Shown: piece after piece, positions 17,580 through 26,836 of the stretch
Numbering within the stretch: the stretch's first letter is position 1
Layout: each line of letters starts with the position of its first letter
Source of the DNA: Dehalobacterium sp040766325
Lineage (GTDB): Bacteria > Bacillota > Dehalobacteriia > Dehalobacteriales > Dehalobacteriaceae
Assembly (NCBI GenBank): GCA_040766325.1
Contig: JAXGQR010000019.1
Coordinates: forward strand, 1 to 39,522
Direction of reading: 5' to 3'
DNA length: 39,522 bases
Position numbers and translations under genes: made by a program
Notes under the pieces: generated by a model
The model's input: only the letters and a program-made list of their open reading frames with translations
What the model was told of the DNA's origin: nothing
The model's database searches: none

Positions 17580-18407
17580 TTATGATTTTACTCTTCTAAT
17601 TTTCAAACCAATTTCATTTGCTTTATCTCTTGCTAAAGGAGTCACTATGGTCTTCTCACTAATTAGCAAACATTCACCAGTTTTCTCCAACGAATCGACT
17701 TCTTTTACTGTAACTAGCTTTCCTGAAAAGACATTATGTTTTTCTTCAAAGGACATAACTGGCAGTTGGTAAAAATGATTAATTCCGTTTAACTCATTTT
17801 TCACGTGTTCAATGTGTTCCAGATATTCTGATATTTCCCAGGCCAAAGAATTTGTATCCACTAAATTAATCCCGACATTCTGCAATTTCATCATGTTGTC
17901 CTGAATCATATTGGACAAATACTCATTTGTGAAATGAAAATTTTTATCCCATTTTCCAGCCAGGCCCCAATCAAGATTATCTCTCGATGCGATGACCCTT
18001 TTTCCGTTAAAAAGGCCCAATATTACCACACTGGCTGCGTAAGTGCTAAAAATGCCGTTAACAATTTCCCCAACAGTTTTAATTGTAATTGAAGGCAATA
18101 CAATGATGTGGCTTTCTTCGATCATGGATGAGGACATAGTACTTTCCTCAAATATTTCCGCATTTTGAAACATATCTTTAAAACTATTTAAACCATAAAC
18201 ATTCAGAAGGTCTTTATCGACAACGATCTTCACATCATGACCCAATTCAATTATCTTTTTTACCTGGGGCATTGACATCGTTAGATTGTTTTTCGATCCA
18301 GATAAAAAAATCAATACTTTCTTCTTATTCTTGGCTTCACCTTGTTTTTTTTCCAATATTTCTATGACTTCCTTAGTAATAAGCTTTACTAATTCCTTTA
18401 AGTCCAT
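17580..18407 (-). CDS. Microcompartment-associated flavoprotein-like protein with encapsulation-type N-terminus
   Basis: I recognise no well-studied enzyme. After an amphipathic helix (MDLKELVKLITKEVIEILEKK), the middle 180 residues look like a Rossmann-like flavoprotein fold of the PPC-decarboxylase class: a KKKVLIFLSGSKN strand, a VVDKDLLNVYG segment, and an IVLPSITIKTVGEI loop like the FMN-binding region. The C-terminal 60 residues (ending TPLARDKANEIGLKI) resemble tails found in other microcompartment proteins. The helix suggests it is lumen cargo. It overlaps the end of the eutJ-like gene by 10 bases and has GAGGTGAC before its ATG. Possible roles are redox chemistry or cofactor care; neither is shown. 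Confidence 0.6.
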   Translation of the reverse strand: MDLKELVKLITKEVIEILEKKQGEAKNKKKVLIFLSGSKNNLTMSMPQVKKIIELGHDVKIVVDKDLLNVYGLNSFKDMFQNAEIFEESTMSSSMIEESHIIVLPSITIKTVGEIVNGIFSTYAASVVILGLFNGKRVIASRDNLDWGLAGKWDKNFHFTNEYLSNMIQDNMMKLQNVGINLVDTNSLAWEISEYLEHIEHVKNELNGINHFYQLPVMSFEEKHNVFSGKLVTVKEVDSLEKTGECLLISEKTIVTPLARDKANEIGLKIRRVKS

Positions 18408-19246
18408 TTAATGTCACCTCGTTTTCCGGCACACATGGCTATGCCCAGTGGAGTAACTAATAACGGGTGAACCGGCTTAAGCACTGTAAGACCTGTTTCT
18501 CTAGCTACGATATCTTCAAACCCATCCAGACAACAGGTCCCTCCAACCAAAAAAATGTGTTCCAGCCCAATACCAGCAACATATTTTTTTATGATACTGG
18601 CAACCTTTTCAATCACCGGTTTTACGACGGGAAAAACTTCATCATACTTTAAAGGATCTTTCTTCATTCTTTCAGCTTCGTCAAAACTAGTGTTAAAATT
18701 TCCTGCCAGAACCAGACTGAAATGGGTTCCCCCGGTTGGTTCATCAGCAGAAAAAATAACCTTCCCACCTTCTATTACAGACAAGCCGGTAGTCCCCCCG
18801 CCTACATCCACCACAACCCCATCGCTAATCCCTAATACCGTAGCAGCTGCCGTAGGCTCATCTACCACAACACTTACCTCAATTCCACACGTTTCAACCA
18901 CATTAACGATAGCTTCCGAATCCCTCTTTCCTGTTCCGGGGGGAATACCTGTAGCCCCAATTTCCAAGGATCGTCCCAAATTTAGTTCAATCTGATGAAC
19001 AAGCCTTTTCACAATCGCAATTGCTCCAACATAATCTATTACCAAACCGTCCCTAACCACACTTGCTTGCTCCATAGCACCTAGTAGGGGATTAAAATCT
19101 TTATCTAAAGCCACAGCCACAATGTTTGCTGTACCTAAGTCAACCCCAGCAAATAATTTTCCTTTATATTCTTGGACATTTGAGGGATTTTTCATCACAT
19201 CGGCAAAGGCTCTGATTCTTTCGTTCGCTGCCGCTAAACTTACCAT
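18398..19246 (-). CDS. eutJ: EutJ-like Hsp70/actin-fold protein
   Basis: EutJ proteins are actin/Hsp70-fold ATPases of ethanolamine and mixed microcompartment loci, with a proposed chaperone or reactivation role. This 282-residue protein shows the phosphate-1 loop (GVDLGTANIVAVALD), a DEPTAAA strand, the phosphate-2 loop (VVDVGGGTTGLSVI) and the adenosine motif (FLVGGTCCL). Length agrees with EutJ; it lacks the Hsp70 substrate domain. It begins two bases after pduL, with the GGGGGGA site inside the end of pduL. Diol loci of the Salmonella type lack it, whereas several clostridial loci have it. Confidence 0.88.
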   Translation of the reverse strand: MVSLAAANERIRAFADVMKNPSNVQEYKGKLFAGVDLGTANIVAVALDKDFNPLLGAMEQASVVRDGLVIDYVGAIAIVKRLVHQIELNLGRSLEIGATGIPPGTGKRDSEAIVNVVETCGIEVSVVVDEPTAAATVLGISDGVVVDVGGGTTGLSVIEGGKVIFSADEPTGGTHFSLVLAGNFNTSFDEAERMKKDPLKYDEVFPVVKPVIEKVASIIKKYVAGIGLEHIFLVGGTCCLDGFEDIVARETGLTVLKPVHPLLVTPLGIAMCAGKRGDIKWT

Positions 19247-19248
19247 AA

Positions 19249-19923
19249 TTATCCCCCTAAGTTATTAACCTTTTTCCTTAACGCCACCAGATTACCGTTA
19301 TTTAAACCAGCAGCATTGCCCTCATCCAAATCTATATGCATCTCTAAAACAAAACTGGGATGAACCCGCACTAAGACTTCATGAAAGGTAACGGCTTTCT
19401 CTCCTTCAACAATCACAGATACCAGATCCTTGTCTCTCACCTGATAATATTCCGCATCATCGGGACTCATATGGATATGCCGTTTTGCACATATTACCCC
19501 TTCCTCCAAATTTACCGCTCCCCGGGGACCGGAAATGATTAATCCCGGAGTCCCTTTGAGATCCCCAGAGTCACGGACAGGAGCATTAATGCCCAAAATG
19601 AATCCATCCGAGCGGGATATTTCCACCTGACTTTTCTCACGTTCAGGTCCAAGGACACGGACATTATGAAAGGTACCCTTAGATCCCACAATGGTAACTG
19701 TTTCCATTGCAGCAAATTGTCCCGGCAAAAGATCCTTCATTTTCGTTAGCTGATATCCGGTACCAAAGAGTTGTTCAATGTCACAACGTGATAAATGCAC
19801 GTGTTTGTTTGAGAGCCCCACTGGAATCAACCGATCATAATAGGTAACCCCCTCCGGAGTAAAACACTTACACACTTCATAGGTTATTAATGATATTAGC
19901 GAAGCAAGTTTTTCTTCATTCAT
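19249..19923 (-). CDS. pduL: Phosphate propanoyltransferase PduL
   Basis: PduL converts acyl-CoA and phosphate to acyl-phosphate and releases CoA inside the shell. The two zinc-binding signatures are intact: GLSNKHVHLS (near residue 40) and CAKRHIHMSPDDAEYY (near 150). The N-terminal 20 residues (MNEEKLASLISLITYEV) form an amphipathic helix of the encapsulation type. I prefer the ATG at 19923 to the in-frame GTG at 19932, because the nearest purine-rich site (CGGTGA) fits the ATG. The protein is about 224 residues. No propionate kinase follows, so acyl-phosphate must be used by a kinase encoded elsewhere. Confidence 0.94.
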   Translation of the reverse strand: MNEEKLASLISLITYEVCKCFTPEGVTYYDRLIPVGLSNKHVHLSRCDIEQLFGTGYQLTKMKDLLPGQFAAMETVTIVGSKGTFHNVRVLGPEREKSQVEISRSDGFILGINAPVRDSGDLKGTPGLIISGPRGAVNLEEGVICAKRHIHMSPDDAEYYQVRDKDLVSVIVEGEKAVTFHEVLVRVHPSFVLEMHIDLDEGNAAGLNNGNLVALRKKVNNLGG

Positions 19924-19966
19924 TTTTATCACCGTTTTCAGTTATTCTATTATTACAAAAGAATTT

Positions 19967-20260
19967 CTATTTAATTTTAGGCTCTAAGGTTAGCGGTAAA
20001 ATCTTTTCTACATCGGTGTGGGGCCTAGGTATCACATGAACAGAAACAAGTTCTCCCACCTTATTAGCTGCTGCGGCACCTGCATCCGTGGCAGCCTTAG
20101 TAGCACCTACATCCCCTCTGACCATCACGGTCACTAATCCAGACCCAATTTTTTCATATCCTATTAAAACAACATTTGCTGCTTTTACCATAGCATCTGC
20201 CGCTTCAATCGCTCCTACCAGTCCTTTTGTTTCAATCAATCCCAACGCTTCTCCTGTCAT
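19967..20260 (-). CDS. pduJ: BMC-H hexameric shell protein, PduJ/PduA-like
   Basis: This is a canonical BMC-H protein of about 97 residues that forms the hexagonal facets of the shell. It is almost identical over 85 residues to the PduA-like protein at 26837-27115 (about eight differences) and shares the pore-lining KIGSGLV segment with it. The frame is open further upstream, but homologues begin at MTGEALGLIE, four bases after the end of the preceding gene. The pair corresponds to the PduA and PduJ duplication known from Salmonella. A short C-terminal tail (LPLTLEPKIK) distinguishes it. Confidence 0.92.
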   Translation of the reverse strand: MTGEALGLIETKGLVGAIEAADAMVKAANVVLIGYEKIGSGLVTVMVRGDVGATKAATDAGAAAANKVGELVSVHVIPRPHTDVEKILPLTLEPKIK

Positions 20261-20264
20261 TGCT

Positions 20265-20837
20265 TTACTCATCTCCCTTGTTTGATTTTTCCTCATTTTC
20301 TTGAACTGCTACCTCTATCGTTGGCACATCCTTTTTTCCTGTTTCTGAAGATTTTTGTATTTCGTCCTTAACTAATCCCGATTTATCTTGCTTCTTATCA
20401 GTTTTAGCTGTTTTAATGTTTTCAATTTTCTCATGCATCGTTGTATTATGATGTGGACTTCTCGTCTGATTTTTTTCATTTATTTCAACAATTTCTGCAT
20501 CACATTGTGTTGAGCCGACCGGATCAGATGTTTCTTCTTCTGAAGAAAAACCCACTGTATCCTGGGAAAAGACTATTTTTTCCGTGTTTTGATGAGGCCT
20601 AGGAATTACATGGAACGAAATAACCTTATTTACTCTTGCTGCAGCTGCACATCCTGCGTCAATCGCAGCTTTTACAGCACCAACGTCTCCCTCAATCTTA
20701 ACTGTAATGTAACCTCCACCTTTAGTCATCTCATATCCAATTAATTCAACATGAGCCGATTTAACACAAGTATCTGCTGCCTCGATAGCTGATGCAAGAC
20801 CAACTGTTTCAATAATACCCAATGCTCTTCCTGTCAT
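20265..20837 (-). CDS. BMC-H shell protein with a long hydrophilic C-terminal tail, PduK-like
   Basis: Residues 1-90 form a BMC-H domain (ALGIIETVGLASAIEAAD, IPRPHQNTEK). Residues 91-190 are a low-complexity tail rich in K, E, D, S, T and N, with no predicted hydrophobic core. By position and size this is the PduK counterpart, but Salmonella PduK carries an Fe-S-type cysteine motif in its tail, and here the tail has only one cysteine. The pore loop also differs (MTKGGGY instead of EKIGSGL). The tail may face the lumen or cytoplasm and bind a partner. The start has AAGGAGGG upstream. Confidence 0.85.
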   Translation of the reverse strand: MTGRALGIIETVGLASAIEAADTCVKSAHVELIGYEMTKGGGYITVKIEGDVGAVKAAIDAGCAAAARVNKVISFHVIPRPHQNTEKIVFSQDTVGFSSEEETSDPVGSTQCDAEIVEINEKNQTRSPHHNTTMHEKIENIKTAKTDKKQDKSGLVKDEIQKSSETGKKDVPTIEVAVQENEEKSNKGDE

Positions 20838-20871
20838 ATTCCTACCCTCCTTAACCTATAAAATAGATCAA

Positions 20872-21221
20872 TTATAATTTAAAAGGATACCCTTTTACCA
20901 ATTTGGCTGCATTACAACCAAGAATTCTAACCTCTTCAAAAACAGGATTTTCGTCAGTACAAAATAAGGGTGTTTCAAATGGTAGTTTATTGTAATGGAC
21001 CGCTATTCTGAGATTTTTTTCAATCCCAATACCTACTCCAAGAGAGGAATCCAAAGCAGCCCGATTTCTAAAAATATGGCATCTCCACTTGAATGCTCCA
21101 CAATCCGGTAGGGAATTCCTTCTTCTTCAATACCGGCGATCAATGCCTCCAATGTCATTCCATAATCATAGGATCCTTTTTCTCCTGCAGAATAAATATT
21201 CAACGTAGGCCTTTCGACCAT
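20872..21221 (-). CDS. pduH: Diol dehydratase reactivase small subunit PduH, one frameshift
   Basis: PduH and PduG release damaged cobalamin from diol dehydratase. The first half (MVERPTLNIYSAG to about 21050) and second half (ALDSSLGVGIGIEK onwards) are in different frames. One G restored near 21055 gives a continuous 115-residue protein of the usual size, with the ANRAAL-like and SLGVGIG segments expected before the metal-binding region. The start overlaps the end of pduG by about 56 bases. The gene is followed by the PduK-like gene. Confidence 0.82.
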
Positions 21222-23063
21222 CAGTATTGTTAAGCATTGTCTTCAATGGCCTTTCCGTAATAAAAGAATAAACCAGACCGTAGCCACTGCATTTCGGGGG
21301 CCTTCTATCCTCGAATATTACCACTTCCCGCTACAATCCCACTAGTCAGCCAACCGCTGTGTAACCATTTCCGGAATTTCAAAATCCAAGGCTGAACCAC
21401 CAACCAGAACCACAAAGGAAAGGTTCTGAGATTATTTGCCGGAGCCAATCTGACTAAGGATCTAATCGTGTTTGTGACAAATACCTTCTCTTCGCTTCTC
21501 GCCTGACACGTCTGATTCTTTCCATAGAATTTTGTCCTGGAATAGGAACCATATCACCATCGTCTTTCATAATCACAACGCGGGCAAACAGGTGAGGAGC
21601 CAAAGGGTTCCTTAAAAAACTTACAGTTCCGTTCTCAACCTGATATGAAACAGGCTTTCCACCTTCGCTAAAGGGTATTTCTTAATTTCTTCAGCTAAAC
21701 TCATATCATTAAGATCCAGCTCTTCATTTATTAGCATCGTCACCATCTCACCGGCACCAGCTAAATGCACAGATTTAGTATCACTTTCAGAAAATTTAAT
21801 GGCGGCATCAGTGGACCCACCCCCTAAATCCAGAATCGCCATAGGCAGATCTACCCCAGGTGTAGTTAAGGCACCCCTCACCGCCATTTCCGCTTCCACC
21901 CCTGCCACAATTGCCTTTACCCCTGTTTCTTTCTCAAGCTCGTTGGCAATTATCTCCATTTGCAATTTATTGGTTTTTACCATTGCAGCAAGTCCGACGG
22001 CGTTTTCCAGGGCGACCTCCCCAGCCAATCCCCCTTGGACCTTTTGCGGAACATAAGTATCGACTGCCAAGATATCTTGAATCTTCATTAAGTGTATCGA
22101 CTGATTTGTCAGATTACTCATCACATTGCGAATACGAGCAATCATTCCGCCGACGTTTGTACCTGGTTCTCCGTCTATGTCCAATATGGGTTGAGCTTGT
22201 TCCACAGCCTCATTAATTTTTTCCGCCCCGTCCTGGACATTAATCTCCTTTTGCTGCTTTTGTCCTAAAACCACTAATTTCCCGGCTGGAATCCTTCTTT
22301 CTTTGATTTCCCCCTGAGGAGTTCGAATAACAACTGCAGACCTATTTCCAATTAAAGCACGGGCAACAGGCACAACAAATTTCGTTTCCTCTGGAGAAAG
22401 ATTAAAAACCGTGGCAATCCCATAAGGATTTGACAATGTTTTTACTGACCCACCAGCTGCAGCAACCTCAATCGCCGCATCCATGCCCAGAGGAACTAAT
22501 CCAATCATCCCAACTTCATCAACAATAGGTATTACTTTATTTAACCTATTATTAATTAAAACAGCATCGTCGTTTTGCACCACAGCTCCCTGAATATCTA
22601 TACCATGCTCCAAATAACGGTTAAGTATTTGGGCGCATTCCACAAAGCCAAACTGCTGTGGCACAATTACCACAATTCTTTCCCCAATAGGAACGCTGCC
22701 CAAATCCTCAATTAGTACCGTTTTACCCGTTCCTAAACCTAAACCACCTGGTGTATCCGGATTATGACCAATCATCGTCGATTCGGTAATGATCGTCTCG
22801 GTGATTCTTTCCATTGCAACATCGCCAATAACCGGTGTGGCTTCATTTAATCTAATTTGAATCAAGTCTTTTAAACCAATTCCGGCCAATTTAACACTCT
22901 TTCTTAAAGCACCCAAAATACCCATGATATTTTGGGGTGTCCCTTTAATACCAGTTGTAGGCACAAAACTGCTTGCTACCACATCAATTTTTTGGTTAAT
23001 AAGTCGGGCAATGGCAATTTCAGTTGTAGAATTGCCTACATCAACTCCGGCTATATACTGCAA
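21166..23063 (-). CDS. pduG: Diol dehydratase reactivase large subunit PduG, 3' end multiply frameshifted
   Basis: PduG is the ATP-hydrolysing chaperone subunit, about 610 residues. The actin-like nucleotide site is clear at the start (YIAGVDVGNSTTEIAIAR) and again at DLGGGSTDAA. I start it at a TTG (23063) because GAGGTGAG lies five bases upstream and homologues begin there; the longer open frame to 23147 has no support. The first 480 residues are uninterrupted. From about 21645 to 21230, at least five frame changes are needed to follow the conserved C-terminus (PLAPHLFARVVIMK, VFVTN, FVVLVGGSALDFEIP, RNAVATGLVYSF). Conserved residues survive in every frame. Confidence 0.85.
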
Positions 23064-23115
23064 TAGTCTCACCTCAGCAATTCGACTGCGCAAAATTTTC
23101 CTCTTAGTTCTTACT

Positions 23116-23636
23116 TTAAGAGATATCTTCATCTCTAAGCCGACCATTTTTTTGATAAACTTTTATCGCTTCCATGACTAATTCAGCTGTAGCAGCAGCC
23201 TGATACTGATCTTTTAGCTCATCAGCTATATCTATAAGTTCCTGCTTTGTTGACCTGTACGGTCGAAGCGCATTGTAGATTTCCAAAACTCGTTTATCGG
23301 AAATACTTGTTAATTCTGCAGCTCTCAAGAAATTTTTAGCTAGTGGGTTACGATTCAATTCTTTAGCTACCTCAGCTTGTAGTTTTAAAGTTTCTGCTGT
23401 AATGCGTACATCATCAGCTGTGATTTCTCCGGCAAGGATTCCTTCCAAAGTGATTTCATTTAACTTTTTTCCTGTTGCCTGCCTACGAGGTCAGGCCTCT
23501 TTTTACCTAAAGGATAATCTTTCAAAACGTCACTTTTTGCAAATTCATCTTCCCCGGATAAGCTCTGTTCCTGCATTCCAAGAGATTTAATAGTCTCCTT
23601 GACTAATTGTTCAATTTGCTTAGAATCAACATGCAT
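23116..23636 (-). CDS. pduE: Diol dehydratase small subunit PduE, one frameshift
   Basis: The small subunit completes the alpha2-beta2-gamma2 diol dehydratase. The N-terminal frame starts at an ATG (23636) behind AGAGGTGA and reads MHVDSKQIEQLVKETIKSLG, an amphipathic helix, then DYPLGKKRPDLV, a family mark. The second frame continues GILAGEITADDVRITAETL to the end. One base restored after GTA near 23490 joins them at the usual place (KLNEITLE). Corrected length is 173 residues, as in relatives. It follows pduD by 28 bases. Confidence 0.9.
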
Positions 23637-23664
23637 TGAAATTCACCTCTTTCCTTAATAAATC

Positions 23665-24302
23665 TTATTGACTATTGATTTTTAGCGCAATTGGCTTACC
23701 ATTCTTCACAACATGTTCCGTTTCTTTAATATGAAGAACAGCTGCCTTGCTTTGGTATTTTGGCTGGCCATTTGATCATTTCTAGTAGGAACGGGGTTAG
23801 GCGACTCTCCTTTGGCATATTTTGCCGCATTTTTCCCTATTGCTCTAAATACTTCTAGGTCAATCAAAGGACTCTGAGAAAACAATTCCAAGTTATTTAA
23901 AGGTAGTAGATCCTTCTGATGAAGTGAAGCCTCTTGATTGAATACCCATACCAATTCCAGAACCACTTAGTTCCGCCGCATCATGGGCAATAAAAGATAA
24001 ATCAGACGTCCGGATCACCCGTACAACTCTGGCTTTTAATCCCCCTTCTATCCCACCAATGACCTCTCTTAAAACATCGCTATGAGGAATATTTATAATC
24101 GTATTCGTCTGGTGAAGACAAAAGGACGGACCAATCCCAATAACGACTTCATCATTGTTCTTGCCTTTTTCCGCTATTCCACGTTTTCCAAGCACAATAT
24201 ACTTTCTTTATTGGCTGAAGCTTCGGAAAATCCAAATACCTTTTGCAGTTTATTGATGACCTCAGTAACTAGGCTATCAATCATTTTTTCAGTAATTTCC
24301 AT
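23665..24302 (-). CDS. pduD: Diol dehydratase medium subunit PduD, three frameshifts
   Basis: PduD is the beta subunit and helps bind adenosylcobalamin. The start (MEITEKMIDSLVTEVINKLQ) is an encapsulation-type helix. The body reads in three frames: KRGIAEKGKNNDEVVIGIGP with IRTSDLSFIAHDAAELSGSG, then LHQKDLLPLNNLELFSQ, then a C-terminus ending KPIALKINSQ at 23665. Breaks lie near 24215, 23945 and 23775. All blocks match the family in order and the corrected length is about 212 residues, so no part is missing. Confidence 0.88.
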
Positions 24303-24330
24303 TTTTAATCACCTCTATTCCACTCATTAT

Positions 24331-25988
24331 TTAATAATCAGACGGGTTAATAATATTGGGGATATTTTTTATTTCTTCCCAACGTACTTTACTAATTTGA
24401 TATCCCGTTCCTGGGCCTGTATAATCATTCATATCATTTACGGCGCTGAGCACATTAAAATCAGCATCAAAAATTGCAGATGTCTGCAAATAATCACCGG
24501 CAATCCTTTGTTTAATAAGACTGAGAATACTATCTGCCACATCTGTAAATCCATTTTGGGCCAAAGTTTTTATAATATCGATGCAGGTAATACCACGATC
24601 CATCATTCCTTTTGCAGCCTTTAAATCTTCAACCACTTATTGCGCGGAGGAACATCTTTGCTTCCATGAGCATAAGTGGCTGCCTCAACTTCTTCATCAG
24701 AAATCTCCGGTAAAGCCAGACCCTTGAAAACTGCTTGAAGTGCCCTTGCTGCCTTATTTCGGGCAATAACCACTTCTTGTTCTTTTACCGGACGCAAACC
24801 ACCATCCACACATAAATCCCTTTGGAGTACCAAATAGTCATCAAAATCCTCAGCATCAAAATTTGATCCGGCAAACATATTGTCATAATTTGGTACCGCG
24901 CTAAAACCGGAAAAAATAAAATCTGTTCCCGGCAACATCTGCATCAACATCCGGGCAGTTCTTCTAATGTCTGAATGTGAAAATGTTTGATCATTTCCAG
25001 AAGCAACTTCTAGATCCATGGCGGCTGCAATGAGATTTTCTCCTAAAACAGCCCGGATGCCGGAAGGTACAGCTCCAGGAATACCAATGCAGCTAATAGA
25101 TCCATTCTGGAGACCCTGAGACCTGCACCCTTGGCGATAAAGATACACCGGGCCTCAAGATAAAGCATGGACTTTCCTTTTGCATAACCCATTTGAACCT
25201 CTGATCCCGTTCCGGAAGTAAATCTCATTTTCAGCCCCCTAGAGGCATAAGCAGATGCCAAAACGCCTTAGACCAAGGGTATCATCACCATCCACAAAAA
25301 CCTGATCTGTGCCATAGACAGATAGGCTTTCCGCATAACTGGTTAACCCTCTCATCCCAAGTTGAAGTTCCGTTGCCTCTTCTACCGCACATTGAGTCAA
25401 TATGCCGCCCCGCCCAGTTTGCGACCCATTAAGATGGCTAAAGCATTGAAAGGAGCATCTTACAACTGCTACAGTTGTCTCCTCCTCGTCAAAACCACGA
25501 ACCGCTCCTTCTGCAGCATCTGCCGCCAACAAAACCGGGTTATCCTTCACATTGGTAACATGGCATTGATTAGAAGGTGTTTTTCGGGCCCGGAGTTTTT
25601 GCATGGCCATCATCATTTCAACCACATTCATTTGACTAATTACTTCGACCATCTTAGCCGGAGTAGTCCCTCTTGTGATTTTAAATTTCTTCTCTAGGGA
25701 CGATTGATGTCCACCATCATCCGGGCAAATCCCTGGAGGAAACCTGCATTGACTCTCTGCCACTGAAACATCAATAGCATGATCCGCAATAAACTGGTCA
25801 ATCATATCAAAATCTTTTCGGGACTTTCCATCCATTTCTACAATAATGCGGTTCTCAACTTTAATACCGGGTACAGGGTCGTCAGGCCCGCAAAGGCCGA
25901 CTAGCCCTACTTCCGGCCACTCCATTGCCAAGCCATCTTGATTAACTGGTCGGGCTGATAGGACCTCAAATCTTTTTGATCGTTTCAC
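24331..25988 (-). CDS. pduC: B12-dependent diol dehydratase large subunit PduC, multiply frameshifted
   Basis: PduC holds the active-site barrel that dehydrates 1,2-propanediol (also glycerol or ethylene glycol in some relatives). The start is GTG at 25988 behind GGGAGG, giving KRSKRFEVLSARPVNQDG. Family blocks appear in order: TPAKMVEVISQMNVVEMMM, TPSNQCHVTNVKDNPV, EEATELQLGMRGLTSYAE, MRFTSGTGSEVQMGYA, NYDNMFAGSN, EEVEAATYAHGSKD and GDYLQTSAIFDA. At least seven indels lie between them; two regions (near 25700-25770 and 25420-25490) show compensating pairs that return to the original frame. With correction the enzyme is full length (about 555 residues). Propanediol specificity cannot be separated from glycerol specificity by eye. 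Confidence 0.92.
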
Positions 25989-26012
25989 ATTATTACCTCC
26001 CCACACCTTCTA

Positions 26013-26813
26013 TTAAATGTACGGCTGGGTAAGCGACTGAGGCTCACCGCCCATACACTCAAGGAGTTTTAGTCCTAATTCTCTGGCGGCGATGATAGCC
26101 TGCCGCACTGCTCCTGAATCCCCACTGAAGGCTAAAATTGCCTCATTAGTAAAACTGGTTTTTGATGGGCTTAAATAATTAATTACGTCAACTTCCGCTG
26201 CTTTCACTGCTGCATCACACATCAGAACACCTATAGCGGCCGGAGCACCCACTATCAGTCCGAACGCTTTTCCTACCGGAGCGCCAAAAGCTTTTTCAAT
26301 GGCATAGCTAGCCCGTGCTGTATACTGGAATTCCAGATGCCCTGCATCATTCGCATAAACATCACCCATAGTTCGATTCAGTTCTTTTAACCCAACTTCA
26401 ACAGCACGTCTCGCATCAGATACTTCTTCCGCCCCAAAAATAATCAAGGAACCGTGACCCGCTCCGCCCTTTGTATCCCTCGGTAACTCAATAGAAACAA
26501 TCTCAGTATTAGTGGCTTTGACCGCCTCGTCTGCTGCCATAATTTGAGGGCCTGCGCCGGTTCGTCCGCCTAAGATTCCAATAGAGCGATATTTCTTTTC
26601 AAACACCATTTTTTCAAGCAACTTACTATCAACATTTGCGATCACAAGTCCTATGGTATCTCCTTCTGCCACTCCAACATATTCGGTAACGCCTGCCGGA
26701 ATCTTTATTGCTTCCCGTTTACTTCCATGACTAGAATTAGTAACTTCATCAGAAGCAGATAGCATTTTCTTCATTACCTCTTCCATTACTTTTTCTACCA
26801 TTGCATCACTCAT
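26013..26813 (-). CDS. pduB: BMC-T shell protein PduB
   Basis: PduB is the major trimeric tandem-BMC shell protein (266 residues, two BMC domains at about 45-150 and 160-255). Family marks are IGILGGRTGAGPQIMAADEA and VGAPAAIGVLMCDAA. The first 20 residues (MSDAMVEKVMEEVMKKML) form an amphipathic helix; in Salmonella the PduB N-terminus ties the shell to the enzyme core. The ATG has AAGGAGGG upstream. The gene lies between pduA and pduC, in the classical order. Confidence 0.94.
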   Translation of the reverse strand: MSDAMVEKVMEEVMKKMLSASDEVTNSSHGSKREAIKIPAGVTEYVGVAEGDTIGLVIANVDSKLLEKMVFEKKYRSIGILGGRTGAGPQIMAADEAVKATNTEIVSIELPRDTKGGAGHGSLIIFGAEEVSDARRAVEVGLKELNRTMGDVYANDAGHLEFQYTARASYAIEKAFGAPVGKAFGLIVGAPAAIGVLMCDAAVKAAEVDVINYLSPSKTSFTNEAILAFSGDSGAVRQAIIAARELGLKLLECMGGEPQSLTQPYI

Positions 26814-26836
26814 TTTTTGTACCCTCCTTTCAATAA

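Noticed and set aside
21166..26000. Programmed frameshifting in the pdu genes.
   Set aside because: The shifts are at many unrelated places, in both directions and without slippery heptamers or a downstream structure at each, so programmed events are not credible.
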